From the NCBI RefSeq assembly GCF_020715565.1, contig NZ_CP085839.1, positions 1,054,001 to 1,118,000 on the forward strand: DNA of 64,000 nt. Reading direction: 5' to 3'. The notes under the pieces are model-generated. The model was given only the letters and a program-made list of their open reading frames with translations, searched no databases and was not told the DNA's origin. This document shows positions 1 through 9,027 of the stretch, piece by piece (within the stretch, counting starts at the first letter, position 1; every line of letters begins with the position of its first letter). The position numbers and the translations under genes are program-made. Source of the DNA: Nocardioides sp. Kera G14 (lineage in GTDB: Bacteria; Actinomycetota; Actinomycetes; Propionibacteriales; Nocardioidaceae).

Positions 1-1645
1 CGCGATCAAGGGCGCCCAGGGCGCCGCGCGTCCGGCCGCCAAGGCCGAACGACCGGCCGAGAAGCAGGCGGAGAAGCCGGCCGAGAAGCCCGCGGAGAAG
101 CCGGTCGACAAGGTCGACAAGGCCGAGAAGCCCGCCGAGAAGTCTGCCGAGCAGACGAACGACAGCGACGCGGGTGAGCAGCGCGAGCCACGCGCGCCTC
201 GCGACCGCCAACGCAACACCGGCCAGAACAACCAGAACAACCAGCCCGCCCAGAACAACCAGCCCGCCCAGAGCAGGCAACAGGGCAATGCCCCCGCCCA
301 GCGCGAACAGCGCGAACAGCGCGAACAGCGTGAGGACCGCGAGCAGGGCGGCCAGCCGAACCAGACCGGCCAGCAGGGCGGTCAACAGTCCGGTCAGTCG
401 ACCGACGGCGAGGAGGGTGGCTCCCGTCGCAACCGCCGCCGCCGCGGACGTGACCGCGCCGACCGTCCGGCCGGCAACCCGCGTGGCATCGACACCGAGA
501 TCCGTGAGGACGACATCCTCGTCCCGGCCGCGGGCATCCTCGACGTGCTCGACCAGTACGCGTTCGTCCGCACCAGCGGCTACCTGCCCGGTCCCGACGA
601 CGTCTACGTCTCCCTGCCGATGGTCCGCAAGATGGGCCTGCGCCGCGGCGACGCGATCACCGGCCAGGTGCGTCAGCCGCGGGAGGGCGAGAGCAAGCAG
701 AAGTTCAACCCGATGGTGAAGATCGACTCGGTCAACGGCGCTGCTCCCGAGCTCGCCGCCAATCGGGTGGAGTTCTCCAAGCTGACTCCGCTCTACGCCA
801 GCGACCGCCTCCGGATGGAGACCACGCCGGACAACATGATCGGCCGCGTCATCGACCTGGCCTCGCCGATCGGCAAGGGCCAGCGCGGCCTGATCGTCTC
901 CCCGGCGAAGGCCGGCAAGACGATGATCATGCAGTCGATCGCCAACTCGATCACCGTCAACAACCCCGAGGTCCACCTCATGGTCGTGCTCGTCGACGAG
1001 CGTCCCGAGGAGGTCACGGACTTCGAGCGCAGCGTCAAGGGTGAGGTCATCTCCTCGACCTTCGACCGACCGGCCACCGACCACACGATCGTCGCGGAGC
1101 TCGCGATCGAGCGCGCGAAGCGGCTCGTCGAGCTCGGCCACGACGTCGTCGTACTCCTCGACGGCATCACCCGCTTGGGCCGCGCCTACAACCTGGCCGC
1201 CCCGGCCAGCGGCCGGATCCTGTCGGGCGGTGTCGACTCGGCAGCTCTCTACCCGCCCAAGAAGTTCTTCGGTGCCGCCCGCAACATCGAGAACGGCGGT
1301 TCGCTCACCATCCTCGCCACGGCTCTGGTCGAGTCCGGCTCGAAGATGGACGAGGTGATCTTCGAGGAGTTCAAGGGCACCGGGAACATGGAGATCCGCC
1401 TGCGCCGCGACTTCGCGGAGAAGCGGCTCTTCCCGGCGATCGACGCCGTCGCCTCCGGCACCCGCCGTGAGGAGCTCCTGATGAGCAACGAGGAGCTGCA
1501 GATCATCTGGAAGCTCCGGCGCGTGCTCTCCGGCCTCGACGGCCAGCAGGCCCTCGAGCTGCTCCTGGAGCGGCTGAAGAAGACCTCGACCAACATCGAG
1601 TTCCTGACGCAGATCCAGAAGACGACGCCGGGCGAGGACTCCTAG
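1..1645 (+). CDS. rho: Transcription termination factor Rho, 5'-truncated by window edge
   Basis: RNA-dependent ATPase that ends transcription. The frame is open from base 2, so the true start lies upstream and about 547 codons are visible. The first ~150 codons are low complexity: Ala-Glu-Lys-Pro repeats, then a Gln/Asn-rich stretch with QNNQPAQ and REQ repeats, then an Arg-rich run (RNRRRRGRDR). This is the insertion seen in actinobacterial Rho proteins. After it come the RNA-binding cold-shock-like fold (from DDILVPAAGILDVLDQYAF), the Walker A SPAKAGKT, the Walker B VVVLLDGITRL and the C-terminal GTGNMEIRL region. It is followed downstream by rpmE and prfA as in other actinobacteria, here with a gluconate cassette inserted between. 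The stop overlaps the convergent GntR gene by 4 bp. Identification is very secure. Confidence 0.97.
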   Translation, partial: AIKGAQGAARPAAKAERPAEKQAEKPAEKPAEKPVDKVDKAEKPAEKSAEQTNDSDAGEQREPRAPRDRQRNTGQNNQNNQPAQNNQPAQSRQQGNAPAQREQREQREQREDREQGGQPNQTGQQGGQQSGQSTDGEEGGSRRNRRRRGRDRADRPAGNPRGIDTEIREDDILVPAAGILDVLDQYAFVRTSGYLPGPDDVYVSLPMVRKMGLRRGDAITGQVRQPREGESKQKFNPMVKIDSVNGAAPELAANRVEFSKLTPLYASDRLRMETTPDNMIGRVIDLASPIGKGQRGLIVSPAKAGKTMIMQSIANSITVNNPEVHLMVVLVDERPEEVTDFERSVKGEVISSTFDRPATDHTIVAELAIERAKRLVELGHDVVVLLDGITRLGRAYNLAAPASGRILSGGVDSAALYPPKKFFGAARNIENGGSLTILATALVESGSKMDEVIFEEFKGTGNMEIRLRRDFAEKRLFPAIDAVASGTRREELLMSNEELQIIWKLRRVLSGLDGQQALELLLERLKKTSTNIEFLTQIQKTTPGEDS

Positions 1646-2355
1646 CTTCCTGGCGTTTCGCCCTGGGGAGCCAGCTGCTCGGACAGGGCGGCGGCGGCCT
1701 CGTCGATGATCTTCCGCATCGCACGCTCGGCCGCCGCCGCGTCCTGCGCACGGACGGCACGCGCGACCTCCTCGTGGAGCGCGATCGCCGCCGGATTCGG
1801 GTGGTGCGGCATCAGCCCGTGGTGGGTGCGCCCGCCCAGCACCTCGCTGACCACGTCGCCGAGTGAGGCGATCATCTCGTTGCCGCTGGCGGCCAGCAGC
1901 ACGCGGTGGAAGGCCTGGTCGGCCGCGAGGTAGGCCTCGAGGTCGCCCGCCCGACCGTGCACCTCCATGTCCGAGACGGCCGCGGCAAGCTGGCGACACT
2001 GCTCGGGCGTCGCGCGTACGGCGGCGAGCGACGCGGCGGCCGGCTCGATCCCGACTCGCAGCTCGGACAGGGAGAGCAGCTGGGCGACGCGATCGGTCCC
2101 GTCGAGCCGCCAGCGGATCACCCGCGGATCGAAGACGTTCCACTGCGCCCGGGGCTGCACCGTGATGCCGACCCGCCGCCGGGACGCGAGCAGGCCCATG
2201 GACTCGAGCACCCGGACCGCCTCGCGCGCCACGCTCCGCGAGACGCCGTACGTCTGGCAGAGACCCTCGAGGTTCAGTACCGACCCTTCGGGGTGCTCTC
2301 CGGAGACGATGGCCACTCCGAGGGAGGAGAGCACCGAGCCGTGCAGCGCGTTCAC
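1642..2355 (-). CDS. GntR/FadR-family (FCD) transcriptional regulator of the gluconate genes
   Basis: A 237-residue regulator with an N-terminal winged helix (QTYGVSRSVAREAVRVLESMG is the recognition region) and an FCD ligand-binding domain with conserved Asp/His positions (DQAFHRVLLAASGN). It starts at GTG and is divergent from the gluconokinase and gluconate permease genes, so it most likely represses them in response to gluconate or a derivative. That role comes from position, not from a seen ligand. The N-terminus is close to the usual length, and no better start is visible upstream. Confidence 0.88.
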   Translation of the reverse strand: MNALHGSVLSSLGVAIVSGEHPEGSVLNLEGLCQTYGVSRSVAREAVRVLESMGLLASRRRVGITVQPRAQWNVFDPRVIRWRLDGTDRVAQLLSLSELRVGIEPAAASLAAVRATPEQCRQLAAAVSDMEVHGRAGDLEAYLAADQAFHRVLLAASGNEMIASLGDVVSEVLGGRTHHGLMPHHPNPAAIALHEEVARAVRAQDAAAAERAMRKIIDEAAAALSEQLAPQGETPGS

Positions 2356-2374
2356 AGCGCTGATCTTAATGGGC

Positions 2375-2392
2375 AGATCATTGGATCGATCT
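2375..2392. promoter_or_regulatory. Candidate GntR operator in the divergent gluconate promoter region
   Basis: The sequence AGATCATTGGATCGATCT has 5-bp inverted arms (AGATC/GATCT) and lies between the two divergent starts. A TTGAAA hexamer follows at once. The symmetry is imperfect, so the assignment to the adjacent GntR protein is tentative. Confidence 0.3.
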
Positions 2393-2459
2393 ACTTGAAA
2401 AAGGCATACGTTTGCGTTTCACTGTGACGGTGAACACATCTCGGCAGTCGGGCTCGTCA

Positions 2460-2972
2460 GTGAGTCCTCTGGTCGTCGTGATGGGCGTCTCGGGCTCGGG
2501 CAAGTCCTCAGTCGGGGCGGCGCTCGCCCAGCGGCTCCGCGTCCCGTTCGCCGATGCCGACGACCTCCACCCGCAGGCCAACATCGACAAGATGGCGGCC
2601 GGCGTGCCGCTCGACGACCACGACCGCCATCCATGGCTCGAGGCGATCGGGACATGGCTCGCGGCCCATCAGGAGCGCGGCGGCGTGATCAGCTGCTCGG
2701 CGCTCAAGCGGAAGTACCGCGACCAGCTCCGGCACCACGCCGGGCACGTCGTCTTCCTGCACCTCCACGGCACCCGCGAGATCATCGCCGCCCGCCAGGC
2801 CAGCCGACCCGGGCACTTCATGCCTGCCTCGCTGCTGAGCTCGCAGTTCGCCACCCTCGAGCCGCTCGCCCCGGAGGAGCGCGGTCTCGTCATCGACGTC
2901 GACCAGTCGGTCGACGCCATCGTCCAGGAGTACGTCGACCGCTCGGTCGATCTCAACGAGGAGAAGTCATGA
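2460..2972 (+). CDS. gntK: Gluconokinase
   Basis: Phosphorylates D-gluconate to 6-phosphogluconate for the pentose phosphate pathway. From the GTG chosen here the protein has 170 residues, close to the ~175 of E. coli GntK. It opens with the P-loop GVSGSGKSSVG, followed by the family signatures DADDLHPQANIDKM and SCSALKRKYRDQLR. In-frame starts further upstream (TTG 2412, GTG 2424, GTG 2430) would add up to 16 residues with no family character. No clear Shine-Dalgarno favours any of them, so the start is uncertain although the function is not. The stop overlaps the gntP start (ATGA), indicating translational coupling. Confidence 0.93.
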   Translation: MSPLVVVMGVSGSGKSSVGAALAQRLRVPFADADDLHPQANIDKMAAGVPLDDHDRHPWLEAIGTWLAAHQERGGVISCSALKRKYRDQLRHHAGHVVFLHLHGTREIIAARQASRPGHFMPASLLSSQFATLEPLAPEERGLVIDVDQSVDAIVQEYVDRSVDLNEEKS

Positions 2973-4369
2973 CCCTGTCCGCCCTCGTCCCGACAGGCCT
3001 GGCGGCCGCCGGGACCGATCTGGTCGACCCCGTGGCCCCCGGCTGGCAGCTCATGCTGGCCGCCCTCGCAGGCATCGCGGTCATCGTCGTCCTCATCATG
3101 GTGCTGAAGCTGCACCCCTTCCTCGCGCTGATCCTCGGGTCCTTCACCGTCGGCCTGGTCGCGTGGGAGAACGTCAACGACGTCCTCACCTCGTTCACCA
3201 CGACGTTCGGCTCGACCGCCGCAAGTGTCGGCCTCCTGATCGCGCTCGGTGCGATGTTCGCCAAGCTCCTCGCCGACTCCGGCGGTGCCGACCAGATCGT
3301 CGACACGATCGTCGGGCACGCCTCGCCCCGGATGCTGCCGTGGGCGATGGCCCTGATCGGTGCGATCATCGGCCTGCCGATGTTCTTCGAGATCGGTGTC
3401 GTCCTCCTGATGCCCGTGATCTACCTCGTGGCCCGGCGCGCACGGCTGTCGCTCGTCGTGGTCGGCATCCCCGCCCTCGCGGGCCTTTCGGCGATGCACG
3501 GCCTCGTCCCGCCGCACCCGGGCCCGCTGCTCGCGATCGACAACCTCGGTGCCGATCTCGGCACGACCCTCGGCCTCGGCGTCCTCGTGGCGATCCCGAC
3601 CGTGATCATCGCCGGCCCGCTCTTCGGGCGGCTCGCCGGCACCTGGGTGCAGGTCGAGGCCCCGACGACCTTCGACGCCGATGACCGCTCGACGGGTAGG
3701 CGCCCCAACTTCGTCGTGACGCTGTGCAGCGTGCTGCTGCCTGTCGCCCTCATGGTCGGCAAGGCGCTCGTGGACATCCTCATCGACGACCCGGACAACG
3801 GCCTGCAGAAGGTCTGGGACATCCTCGGCAACCCGCCGATCGCCCTGCTCCTCGCGGTCGTCGTCGGCATCTTCACGCTCGGTGGCGGCGCCCGCTTCAC
3901 CCGCGACCAGGTCAAGGCGTCGCTGGAGAGCTCGCTCCCTCCCATCGCCGGCATCATCCTGATCGTGTCCGCCGGTGGTGGCTTCAAGCAGGTCCTCATC
4001 GACACCGGCATCGGTACGGTGCTGGCCGACTGGGCGACCGAGCGGAACATCTCCGTCATCCTCATGGCGTGGGTGCTCGCCGTGCTGATCCGCCTCGCGA
4101 CGGGCTCGGCCACGATCGCCACGATCACCGCGAGCGGCCTGATGGCCAGCCTCATGGCCGGCCAGTCCAGCGCCGAGGTCTCGCTCGTCGTCCTCGCCGT
4201 CGGCTCCGGTTCGGTCTTCTTCAGCCACGTCAACGACGCCGGCTTCTGGCTGGTGAAGGAGTTCTTCGGCCTCACCGTCCCGCAGACGCTCAAGAGCTGG
4301 TCGCTGATGGAGACCGTGCTGTCGGTCTCGGGCCTGGTCTTCACCCTCCTGCTCAGCATCGTCGTCTGA
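2969..4369 (+). CDS. gntP: Gluconate:proton symporter, GntP family
   Basis: A polytopic inner-membrane permease of 466 residues with about 12-14 hydrophobic segments and GntP-type motifs, including the Gly-rich PMFFEIGVVLLMPVIY and the His-containing GLVPPHPGPL loop. It imports gluconate for the kinase encoded just upstream. The ATG overlaps the kinase stop, so the two form a bicistronic unit. Family members can also carry related sugar acids, so the substrate is inferred from the kinase partner. Confidence 0.93.
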   Translation: MTLSALVPTGLAAAGTDLVDPVAPGWQLMLAALAGIAVIVVLIMVLKLHPFLALILGSFTVGLVAWENVNDVLTSFTTTFGSTAASVGLLIALGAMFAKLLADSGGADQIVDTIVGHASPRMLPWAMALIGAIIGLPMFFEIGVVLLMPVIYLVARRARLSLVVVGIPALAGLSAMHGLVPPHPGPLLAIDNLGADLGTTLGLGVLVAIPTVIIAGPLFGRLAGTWVQVEAPTTFDADDRSTGRRPNFVVTLCSVLLPVALMVGKALVDILIDDPDNGLQKVWDILGNPPIALLLAVVVGIFTLGGGARFTRDQVKASLESSLPPIAGIILIVSAGGGFKQVLIDTGIGTVLADWATERNISVILMAWVLAVLIRLATGSATIATITASGLMASLMAGQSSAEVSLVVLAVGSGSVFFSHVNDAGFWLVKEFFGLTVPQTLKSWSLMETVLSVSGLVFTLLLSIVV

Positions 4370-4489
4370 CGCTGCCGAGGCGGGAATTAGGAGCGCCGCC
4401 CGGCTGTTCCTAGACTTGTCACATTCCGGACCCGGTTCACCCGACGCAGCCGCGGCGGGACCCGGAGCCACTCACCAAAAGGAATCCTT

Positions 4490-4696
4490 GTGAAGACTGA
4501 CATCCACCCCGAGTACGTCGACACGCAGGTCACCTGCACCTGTGGCGCGTCCTTCACCACCCGCAGCACCATCACCTCGGGCGCCATCCGCGCCGACGTG
4601 TGCAGCGAGTGCCACCCGTTCTACACCGGCAAGCAGAAGATCCTCGACACCGGCGGTCGCGTCGCGAAGTTCGAGGCTCGCTACGGCAAGAAGTGA
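4490..4696 (+). CDS. rpmE: 50S ribosomal protein bL31, zinc-binding form
   Basis: A 68-residue large-subunit protein. Four cysteines (C16, C18, C38, C41) form the zinc site of the C+ type of L31. The start is GTG with a good Shine-Dalgarno (AAAAGGA) about 8 nt upstream. A possible -10 element (TAGACT at 4411) lies in the 120-bp gap after gntP. The stop codon is in the same reading frame as prfA, which begins 9 nt later, so the two are probably cotranscribed and translationally linked. Confidence 0.97.
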   Translation: MKTDIHPEYVDTQVTCTCGASFTTRSTITSGAIRADVCSECHPFYTGKQKILDTGGRVAKFEARYGKK

Positions 4697-4705
4697 GCTA
4701 AGGCC

Positions 4706-5779
4706 CTGTTCGACGCAGTCGAAGGGCTGATCGCTGAACACGGGGAGATCGAGCAGAAGCTCGGTCTCCCCGAAGTTCATTCCGACGCCCGACTCTCCAA
4801 GCAGCTCAACACCCGCTACGCGCAACTGTCGGCGATCATCGCCACCTACCGCGAGTGGCTGGGGTTGGCCGACGACATCGAGGCGGCCGAGATGCTCGTC
4901 GCCGAGGACCCGTCCTTCGCCGACGAGGCTGCTGCTCTGCGCACCCAGCGCGAAGTTGCGGCCGAGCGCCTCCAGCGCCTGCTCATCCCACGCGACCCGT
5001 CCGACGACAAGGACGCGATCCTCGAGGTGAAGTCCGGCGAGGGCGGCGAGGAGTCGGCGCTCTTCGCGGGCGACCTGCTCCGGATGTACTCCCGCTTCGC
5101 GGAGCGCCTCGGCTGGAAGACCGAGATCATCGACGCCGCCGAGTCCGACCTCGGTGGCTACAAGTCGGTGACCCTCGCGGTGAAGGCCAAGGGGACGCCG
5201 GAGCCCGGCCGGGCGCCGTACGCGCTGCTGAAGTTCGAAGGCGGAGTCCACCGCGTCCAGCGGGTGCCCGTCACCGAGAGCCAGGGCCGGATCCACACCT
5301 CGGCCGCCGGCGTGCTCGTCATGCCCGAGGCCGAGCAGGTCGACGTCGAGGTCAACGAGAACGACCTGCGCATCGACGTCTTCCGGTCCTCGGGCCCCGG
5401 CGGACAGAGCGTCAACACGACCGACTCGGCCGTGCGCATCACGCACCTTCCCACCGGGATCGTGGTGAGCTGCCAGAACGAGAAGTCACAGCTGCAGAAC
5501 AAGGAGTCCGCGCTCCGCATCCTGCGCTCACGCCTCCTCGCGGCCGCCGAGGAGGAGGCTGCGGCAGCCGCTTCCGACGCACGCAAGTCGCAGATCCGCA
5601 CCGTCGACCGCTCCGAGCGGATCCGCACCTACAACTTCCCGGAGAACCGCATCTCCGACCACCGGACCGGCTACAAGGCCTACAACCTCGACACCGTCCT
5701 CGACGGTGAGCTCGGCCCGGTGCTCGAGTCGGCCGTCGAGGCCGACCTCGCGGCCCGGCTCGCCGCCCTCGAGTCGTGA
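4706..5779 (+). CDS. prfA: Peptide chain release factor 1, apparent CTG start
   Basis: Releases polypeptides at UAA and UAG. From the CTG at 4706 the protein has 357 residues, the normal family length, and opens [19 protein letters not shown], which matches the usual MFEAVEGLLAEH-type N-terminus. The stop-codon-reading tripeptide PVT falls at 188-190 and GGQ at 232-234, almost exactly the E. coli positions. The rpmE stop lies in the same frame 9 nt upstream, and no ATG, GTG or TTG occurs until TTG 4865. Starting there would delete about 53 residues of domain 1. The product is the substrate of PrmC, encoded next with a 4-bp overlap. Function is certain; the CTG start is inferred from length and alignment. 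Confidence 0.92.
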   Translation: MFDAVEGLIAEHGEIEQKLGLPEVHSDARLSKQLNTRYAQLSAIIATYREWLGLADDIEAAEMLVAEDPSFADEAAALRTQREVAAERLQRLLIPRDPSDDKDAILEVKSGEGGEESALFAGDLLRMYSRFAERLGWKTEIIDAAESDLGGYKSVTLAVKAKGTPEPGRAPYALLKFEGGVHRVQRVPVTESQGRIHTSAAGVLVMPEAEQVDVEVNENDLRIDVFRSSGPGGQSVNTTDSAVRITHLPTGIVVSCQNEKSQLQNKESALRILRSRLLAAAEEEAAAAASDARKSQIRTVDRSERIRTYNFPENRISDHRTGYKAYNLDTVLDGELGPVLESAVEADLAARLAALES

Positions 5780-6648
5780 AGCGCCGCGAGCTCCTCGCGG
5801 CGGCGATCGCTGAACTCGAGGCCGGCGGCGTCGCCTCACCCGCCGTGGACGCCGACCTGCTGCTCGCGCACGTCCTCGACGTCCCGCGTGGCAACCTTCT
5901 GCTGGTTGACACCGTTTCGCCGGAGGCGGCCGCCGACTTCGCCTCCCTCGTCGAGCGGCGGGCTCGGAGGGAGCCCCTGCAGCACCTCACCGGCGTCGCC
6001 CATTTCCGGTACGTCGACTTAGGTGTCGGCCCCGGCGTCTTCGTGCCCCGCCCCGAGACCGAGCTCCTCGCCGGCTGGGCGATCGATGCGCTGGTCGCGG
6101 TGCGAGCGGAGCGAGCCTCGAGACCACCGGTCGTCCTCGACCTCTGCACCGGCTCCGGCGCCATCGCCAAGGCCATCAAGGACGAGGTTCCCGAAGCCGA
6201 GGTCCACGCCGTCGAACTGAGCGAAGAGGCCCACCGCTGGGCCGAGCGCAACCTCGAGGGCACCGGTGTGGACCTCCGACAGGGAGATGCGTTCGACGCC
6301 TTCGACGACCTCCTCGGCCAGGTGGACGTGGTCGTCTGCAACCCGCCGTACATCCCCCTCGAGGCGTGGGAGAGCGTGGCGCAGGAAGCCCGGGATCATG
6401 ATCCCCATCTCGCGCTCTTCTCCGGTGACGACGGCCTCGACGCGATGCGGCGCCTCGCCGACCGCGCGGCGTTGCTGCTCAGGCCCGGCGGCGTCGTCGG
6501 CGCCGAGCATGCCGACGAGCAGGGGCCCGGCGCGAGCAACGGGGGAGCCGCGGCGGTCTTCGCGGCCACCGGTCGCTGGACGGAAATCCGCGATCACGAC
6601 GACCTGGCGGGCCGTCCGCGCTTCGTGACCGCGAGACTGGCACGATGA
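5776..6648 (+). CDS. prmC: Release factor glutamine methyltransferase
   Basis: An SAM-dependent enzyme that methylates the glutamine of the release factor GGQ motif. It has 290 residues, with an N-terminal helical substrate-binding domain, the SAM motif [16 protein letters not shown] and the catalytic NPPY at 189-192. The GTG start overlaps the prfA stop, and the stop overlaps the tsaC-type gene (ATGA), so prfA-prmC-tsaC-wecA form a tightly coupled chain. Confidence 0.95.
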   Translation: MKRRELLAAAIAELEAGGVASPAVDADLLLAHVLDVPRGNLLLVDTVSPEAAADFASLVERRARREPLQHLTGVAHFRYVDLGVGPGVFVPRPETELLAGWAIDALVAVRAERASRPPVVLDLCTGSGAIAKAIKDEVPEAEVHAVELSEEAHRWAERNLEGTGVDLRQGDAFDAFDDLLGQVDVVVCNPPYIPLEAWESVAQEARDHDPHLALFSGDDGLDAMRRLADRAALLLRPGGVVGAEHADEQGPGASNGGAAAVFAATGRWTEIRDHDDLAGRPRFVTARLAR

Positions 6649-7331
6649 GCGCCATGGCGCAGCGACTCCCCACGACCTTCGAGCAGGCCCGCGCCGGCGC
6701 GATCTCGATCGCCGCCGACGCCCTCGTCCGCGGCGAGCTCGTCGTCCTGCCGACCGACACCGTCTACGGCATCGGCGCCGACGCCTTCAACCCGAAGGCC
6801 GTCCAGGCGCTCCTCGACGCCAAGGGCCGTGGCCGCCAGATGCCGCCTCCCGTCCTGGTCAGCGAGGTGGCGACCCTCGACGCGCTCGCCACCGCCGTGC
6901 CGGCATGGGCGCGAGCCCTGGCCGACGTCTTCTGGCCCGGACCGCTGACGCTGGTCTGCCGGGAGCAGTCCTCGCTGCAGTGGGACCTCGGCGAGACCCA
7001 CAGCACCGTCGCCATCCGCGTCCCCGACCACCCGGTCGCGCTCGCCCTGCTCGAGCGGACCGGCCCCCTGGCCGTCAGCTCGGCGAACCTCACCGGTCAG
7101 CCCGCGGCGACCGACGCCGACGCGGCCGAGGAGATGCTGGGGGAGAAGGTCGCCGTGATCCTCGACGACGGCGCCACGCCCGGTGACTCCGACTCGCCGT
7201 CGACGATCGTCGACGCCACCTCCGCGACGCCCCGGCTGCTCCGCCTCGGTGCGCTCTCCGTCGACGACCTCAATCGCGTGCTGGCCGAGCACGGCGAGGC
7301 CATCGTGGCCCCCGAGGCGCCCATCCAGTGA
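6645..7331 (+). CDS. L-threonylcarbamoyladenylate synthase (Sua5/YwlC/TsaC family)
   Basis: Makes threonylcarbamoyl-AMP for t6A37 modification of ANN-decoding tRNAs. The 228-residue protein has the YrdC-fold signatures [22 protein letters not shown] and [14 protein letters not shown], plus the late SPSTIVDAT motif. It is the short YrdC-only type with a modest C-terminal extension, not the full Sua5. A second in-frame ATG nine bases later is an equally possible start. Confidence 0.93.
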   Translation: MSAMAQRLPTTFEQARAGAISIAADALVRGELVVLPTDTVYGIGADAFNPKAVQALLDAKGRGRQMPPPVLVSEVATLDALATAVPAWARALADVFWPGPLTLVCREQSSLQWDLGETHSTVAIRVPDHPVALALLERTGPLAVSSANLTGQPAATDADAAEEMLGEKVAVILDDGATPGDSDSPSTIVDATSATPRLLRLGALSVDDLNRVLAEHGEAIVAPEAPIQ

Positions 7332-8464
7332 GGGCGTTCCTCCTCCTCTTCCTCGTCGCGGGCTCGGTGACCTACCTCCTCACCGTGGTCTCGCGCGAGA
7401 TCGCCCTGCGCACGGGGGCGGTGGCGAAGGTGCGCGACCGCGACGTGCACGACGAGCCGATCCCGTACATGGGCGGTGTGGCGATGTTCGGCGGTCTCGT
7501 CGCCGCCTATCTCGTCGCGCGGGAGGTGCCGTTCATCAGCGGCGGCTCGCCCTTCATCACCCGCGATGCCGGCGCCGTGCTCATCGCCGGGGGAGTGATC
7601 TGCCTGGTCGGCGTCCTCGACGACATCGTCGAGCTCGACGCCCTCACCAAGCTGGGCGGGCAGGTGATCGCGACCGCGGTCCTGATCGGCTTCCACATCC
7701 AGTACTACTGGGTCTCCACAGGAAACGAGCACGTGTTCGTTCTCGACCCAGCCCAAGGCGCCCTGGTGACCGCACTCGTGGTGATCGCGACCGTCAACGC
7801 GGTGAACTTCATCGACGGCCTCGACGGCCTCGCCGCCGGAGTCGTGGGCATCGGCGCCCTGGCGTTCTTCGCCTTCTCCTACACGCTCAGCCGGGTCAAC
7901 GAGGTCGATCGGGCCACCACTCCAGCGCTCCTGGCCGTCGCGCTCGCCGGAGCGTGTGCCGGCTTCCTGGTGCACAACTGGAACCCCGCGCGACTCTTCA
8001 TGGGCGACTCGGGCTCGATGCTGATCGGTCTGGTGCTCTCCGCAAGCGCCGTCAGCCTCTCGGGCACGTTCACCTCGGGCCAGCTCAGCCAGGGCGCCGG
8101 TGGAGCCCAGTCGAGTCTGCTCCCGACGTTCCTGCCGATCGCCCTGCCGCTGCTGATCCTGATCGTGCCGCTGGCCGACCTCGTCCTCGCCGTCGTACGC
8201 CGCACCCGGGCCGGCCGCTCGCCCTTCGCTCCGGACAAGCAGCACCTGCACCACCGCCTGCTCGAGATTGGCCACAGTCAGCGACGGGCCGTCCTGATCA
8301 TGTGGCTGTGGGCGGCCCTGATCGCCTTCGGCTCGGTCTTCGCGAGCCTCTACACCGGCGCGGTGGTGTGGGTGATCCTGGCCGTGTCCCTCCTCGGAAC
8401 CCTGGCGTTGACGTTCGTCCTTCCCAAGGTCCACGCCCGGGTCGCTCTGGATCGTTCAAGTTAG
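7328..8464 (+). CDS. wecA: Undecaprenyl-phosphate GlcNAc-1-phosphate transferase (WecA-like)
   Basis: A membrane enzyme that transfers a sugar-1-phosphate from a UDP-sugar to the polyprenyl-phosphate carrier, starting cell-wall polymer synthesis (the arabinogalactan linker in mycobacteria). The 378-residue protein has about 10-11 membrane spans, the [15 protein letters not shown] loop, [12 protein letters not shown], the [12 protein letters not shown] loop and the [12 protein letters not shown] motif. It lies just before atpI, as its homologue Rv1302 does in M. tuberculosis. The exact sugar donor cannot be read from sequence. The GTG start overlaps the preceding stop. Confidence 0.93.
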   Translation: MRAFLLLFLVAGSVTYLLTVVSREIALRTGAVAKVRDRDVHDEPIPYMGGVAMFGGLVAAYLVAREVPFISGGSPFITRDAGAVLIAGGVICLVGVLDDIVELDALTKLGGQVIATAVLIGFHIQYYWVSTGNEHVFVLDPAQGALVTALVVIATVNAVNFIDGLDGLAAGVVGIGALAFFAFSYTLSRVNEVDRATTPALLAVALAGACAGFLVHNWNPARLFMGDSGSMLIGLVLSASAVSLSGTFTSGQLSQGAGGAQSSLLPTFLPIALPLLILIVPLADLVLAVVRRTRAGRSPFAPDKQHLHHRLLEIGHSQRRAVLIMWLWAALIAFGSVFASLYTGAVVWVILAVSLLGTLALTFVLPKVHARVALDRSS

Positions 8465-8474
8465 GTGACCCGAA

Positions 8475-8500
8475 GTGCTTGTGCTAACTTTCACAAGCAC
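8475..8500. terminator. Perfect 9-bp inverted repeat between wecA and the atp operon
   Basis: GTGCTTGTG and CACAAGCAC pair perfectly around an 8-nt loop (CTAACTTT), 10 bp after the wecA stop and 52 bp before atpI. There is no T-tract on the + strand. It may be a terminator or attenuator that separates wecA from atp transcription, or a protein-binding site. The loop contains a TAACTT that could be a -10 element. Confidence 0.45.
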
Positions 8501-8552
8501 GCCGAGTAGGGTGTGTCGAGCCCCTGATCCGCGAGAAGAAACGGCCGCCCTC

Positions 8553-8969
8553 ATGACGACCGAAACCCGCCGCACCTATGTGCTGCGCGGCGCGCTCTCG
8601 TGGTCCGCGGCCCCCGTGGTCCTGGCGATCGTCATCGGCGCACTCGTCTCCGGCAGCGCCGGAGCGATCGGCGCGGCGGTCGGCGGCCTGGCGACGTTGG
8701 TCGTCCTGGGCGCCGGCACCTGGCTCGTCGTACGCGTGGCCAGTGCCTCGCCCGCGGCCTCCCTGCTCGCCGCGCTCTGCGTCTTCACTGCGCAGGGTGG
8801 CCTGCTTCTCGGCACTCTCGCGATCGTCTCGGCGGTCACCGACGGCGCCCAGCTGAACTGGTGTGCGGTCGCCGTCATCGCGGTCACCCTCGTATGGACG
8901 AGCGCCTTCGGGTACTTCGTCCGCAAGGAGCGGATCCCGCTCTTCGACCTCTCCGGGGCCGGTGCCTGA
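8553..8969 (+). CDS. atpI: ATP synthase accessory protein AtpI-like
   Basis: A 138-residue hydrophobic protein with four predicted membrane spans, at the head of the F-ATPase operon where AtpI (assembly of the c-ring) is found. The sequence is poorly conserved, as usual for this family, so the name rests on topology and position. The start is the ATG opening MTTETRRTYVLRG; codons upstream of it in frame do not look coding. Confidence 0.75.
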   Translation: MTTETRRTYVLRGALSWSAAPVVLAIVIGALVSGSAGAIGAAVGGLATLVVLGAGTWLVVRVASASPAASLLAALCVFTAQGGLLLGTLAIVSAVTDGAQLNWCAVAVIAVTLVWTSAFGYFVRKERIPLFDLSGAGA

Positions 8970-9027
8970 TGGACGTCACGTCCTGCTATCTTTCGCCCCG
9001 ATCCCACGACCTGAACCAGGAGAACGC

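Noticed and set aside
2669..4471. A 600-codon minus-strand frame opposite gntK-gntP
   Set aside because: The His/Asp/Arg-rich translation with no recognisable domain is a shadow of the permease gene.
4865..5779. TTG 4865 as the start of prfA
   Set aside because: It would remove about 53 conserved N-terminal residues; the upstream frame encodes the expected RF1 N-terminus from CTG 4706.
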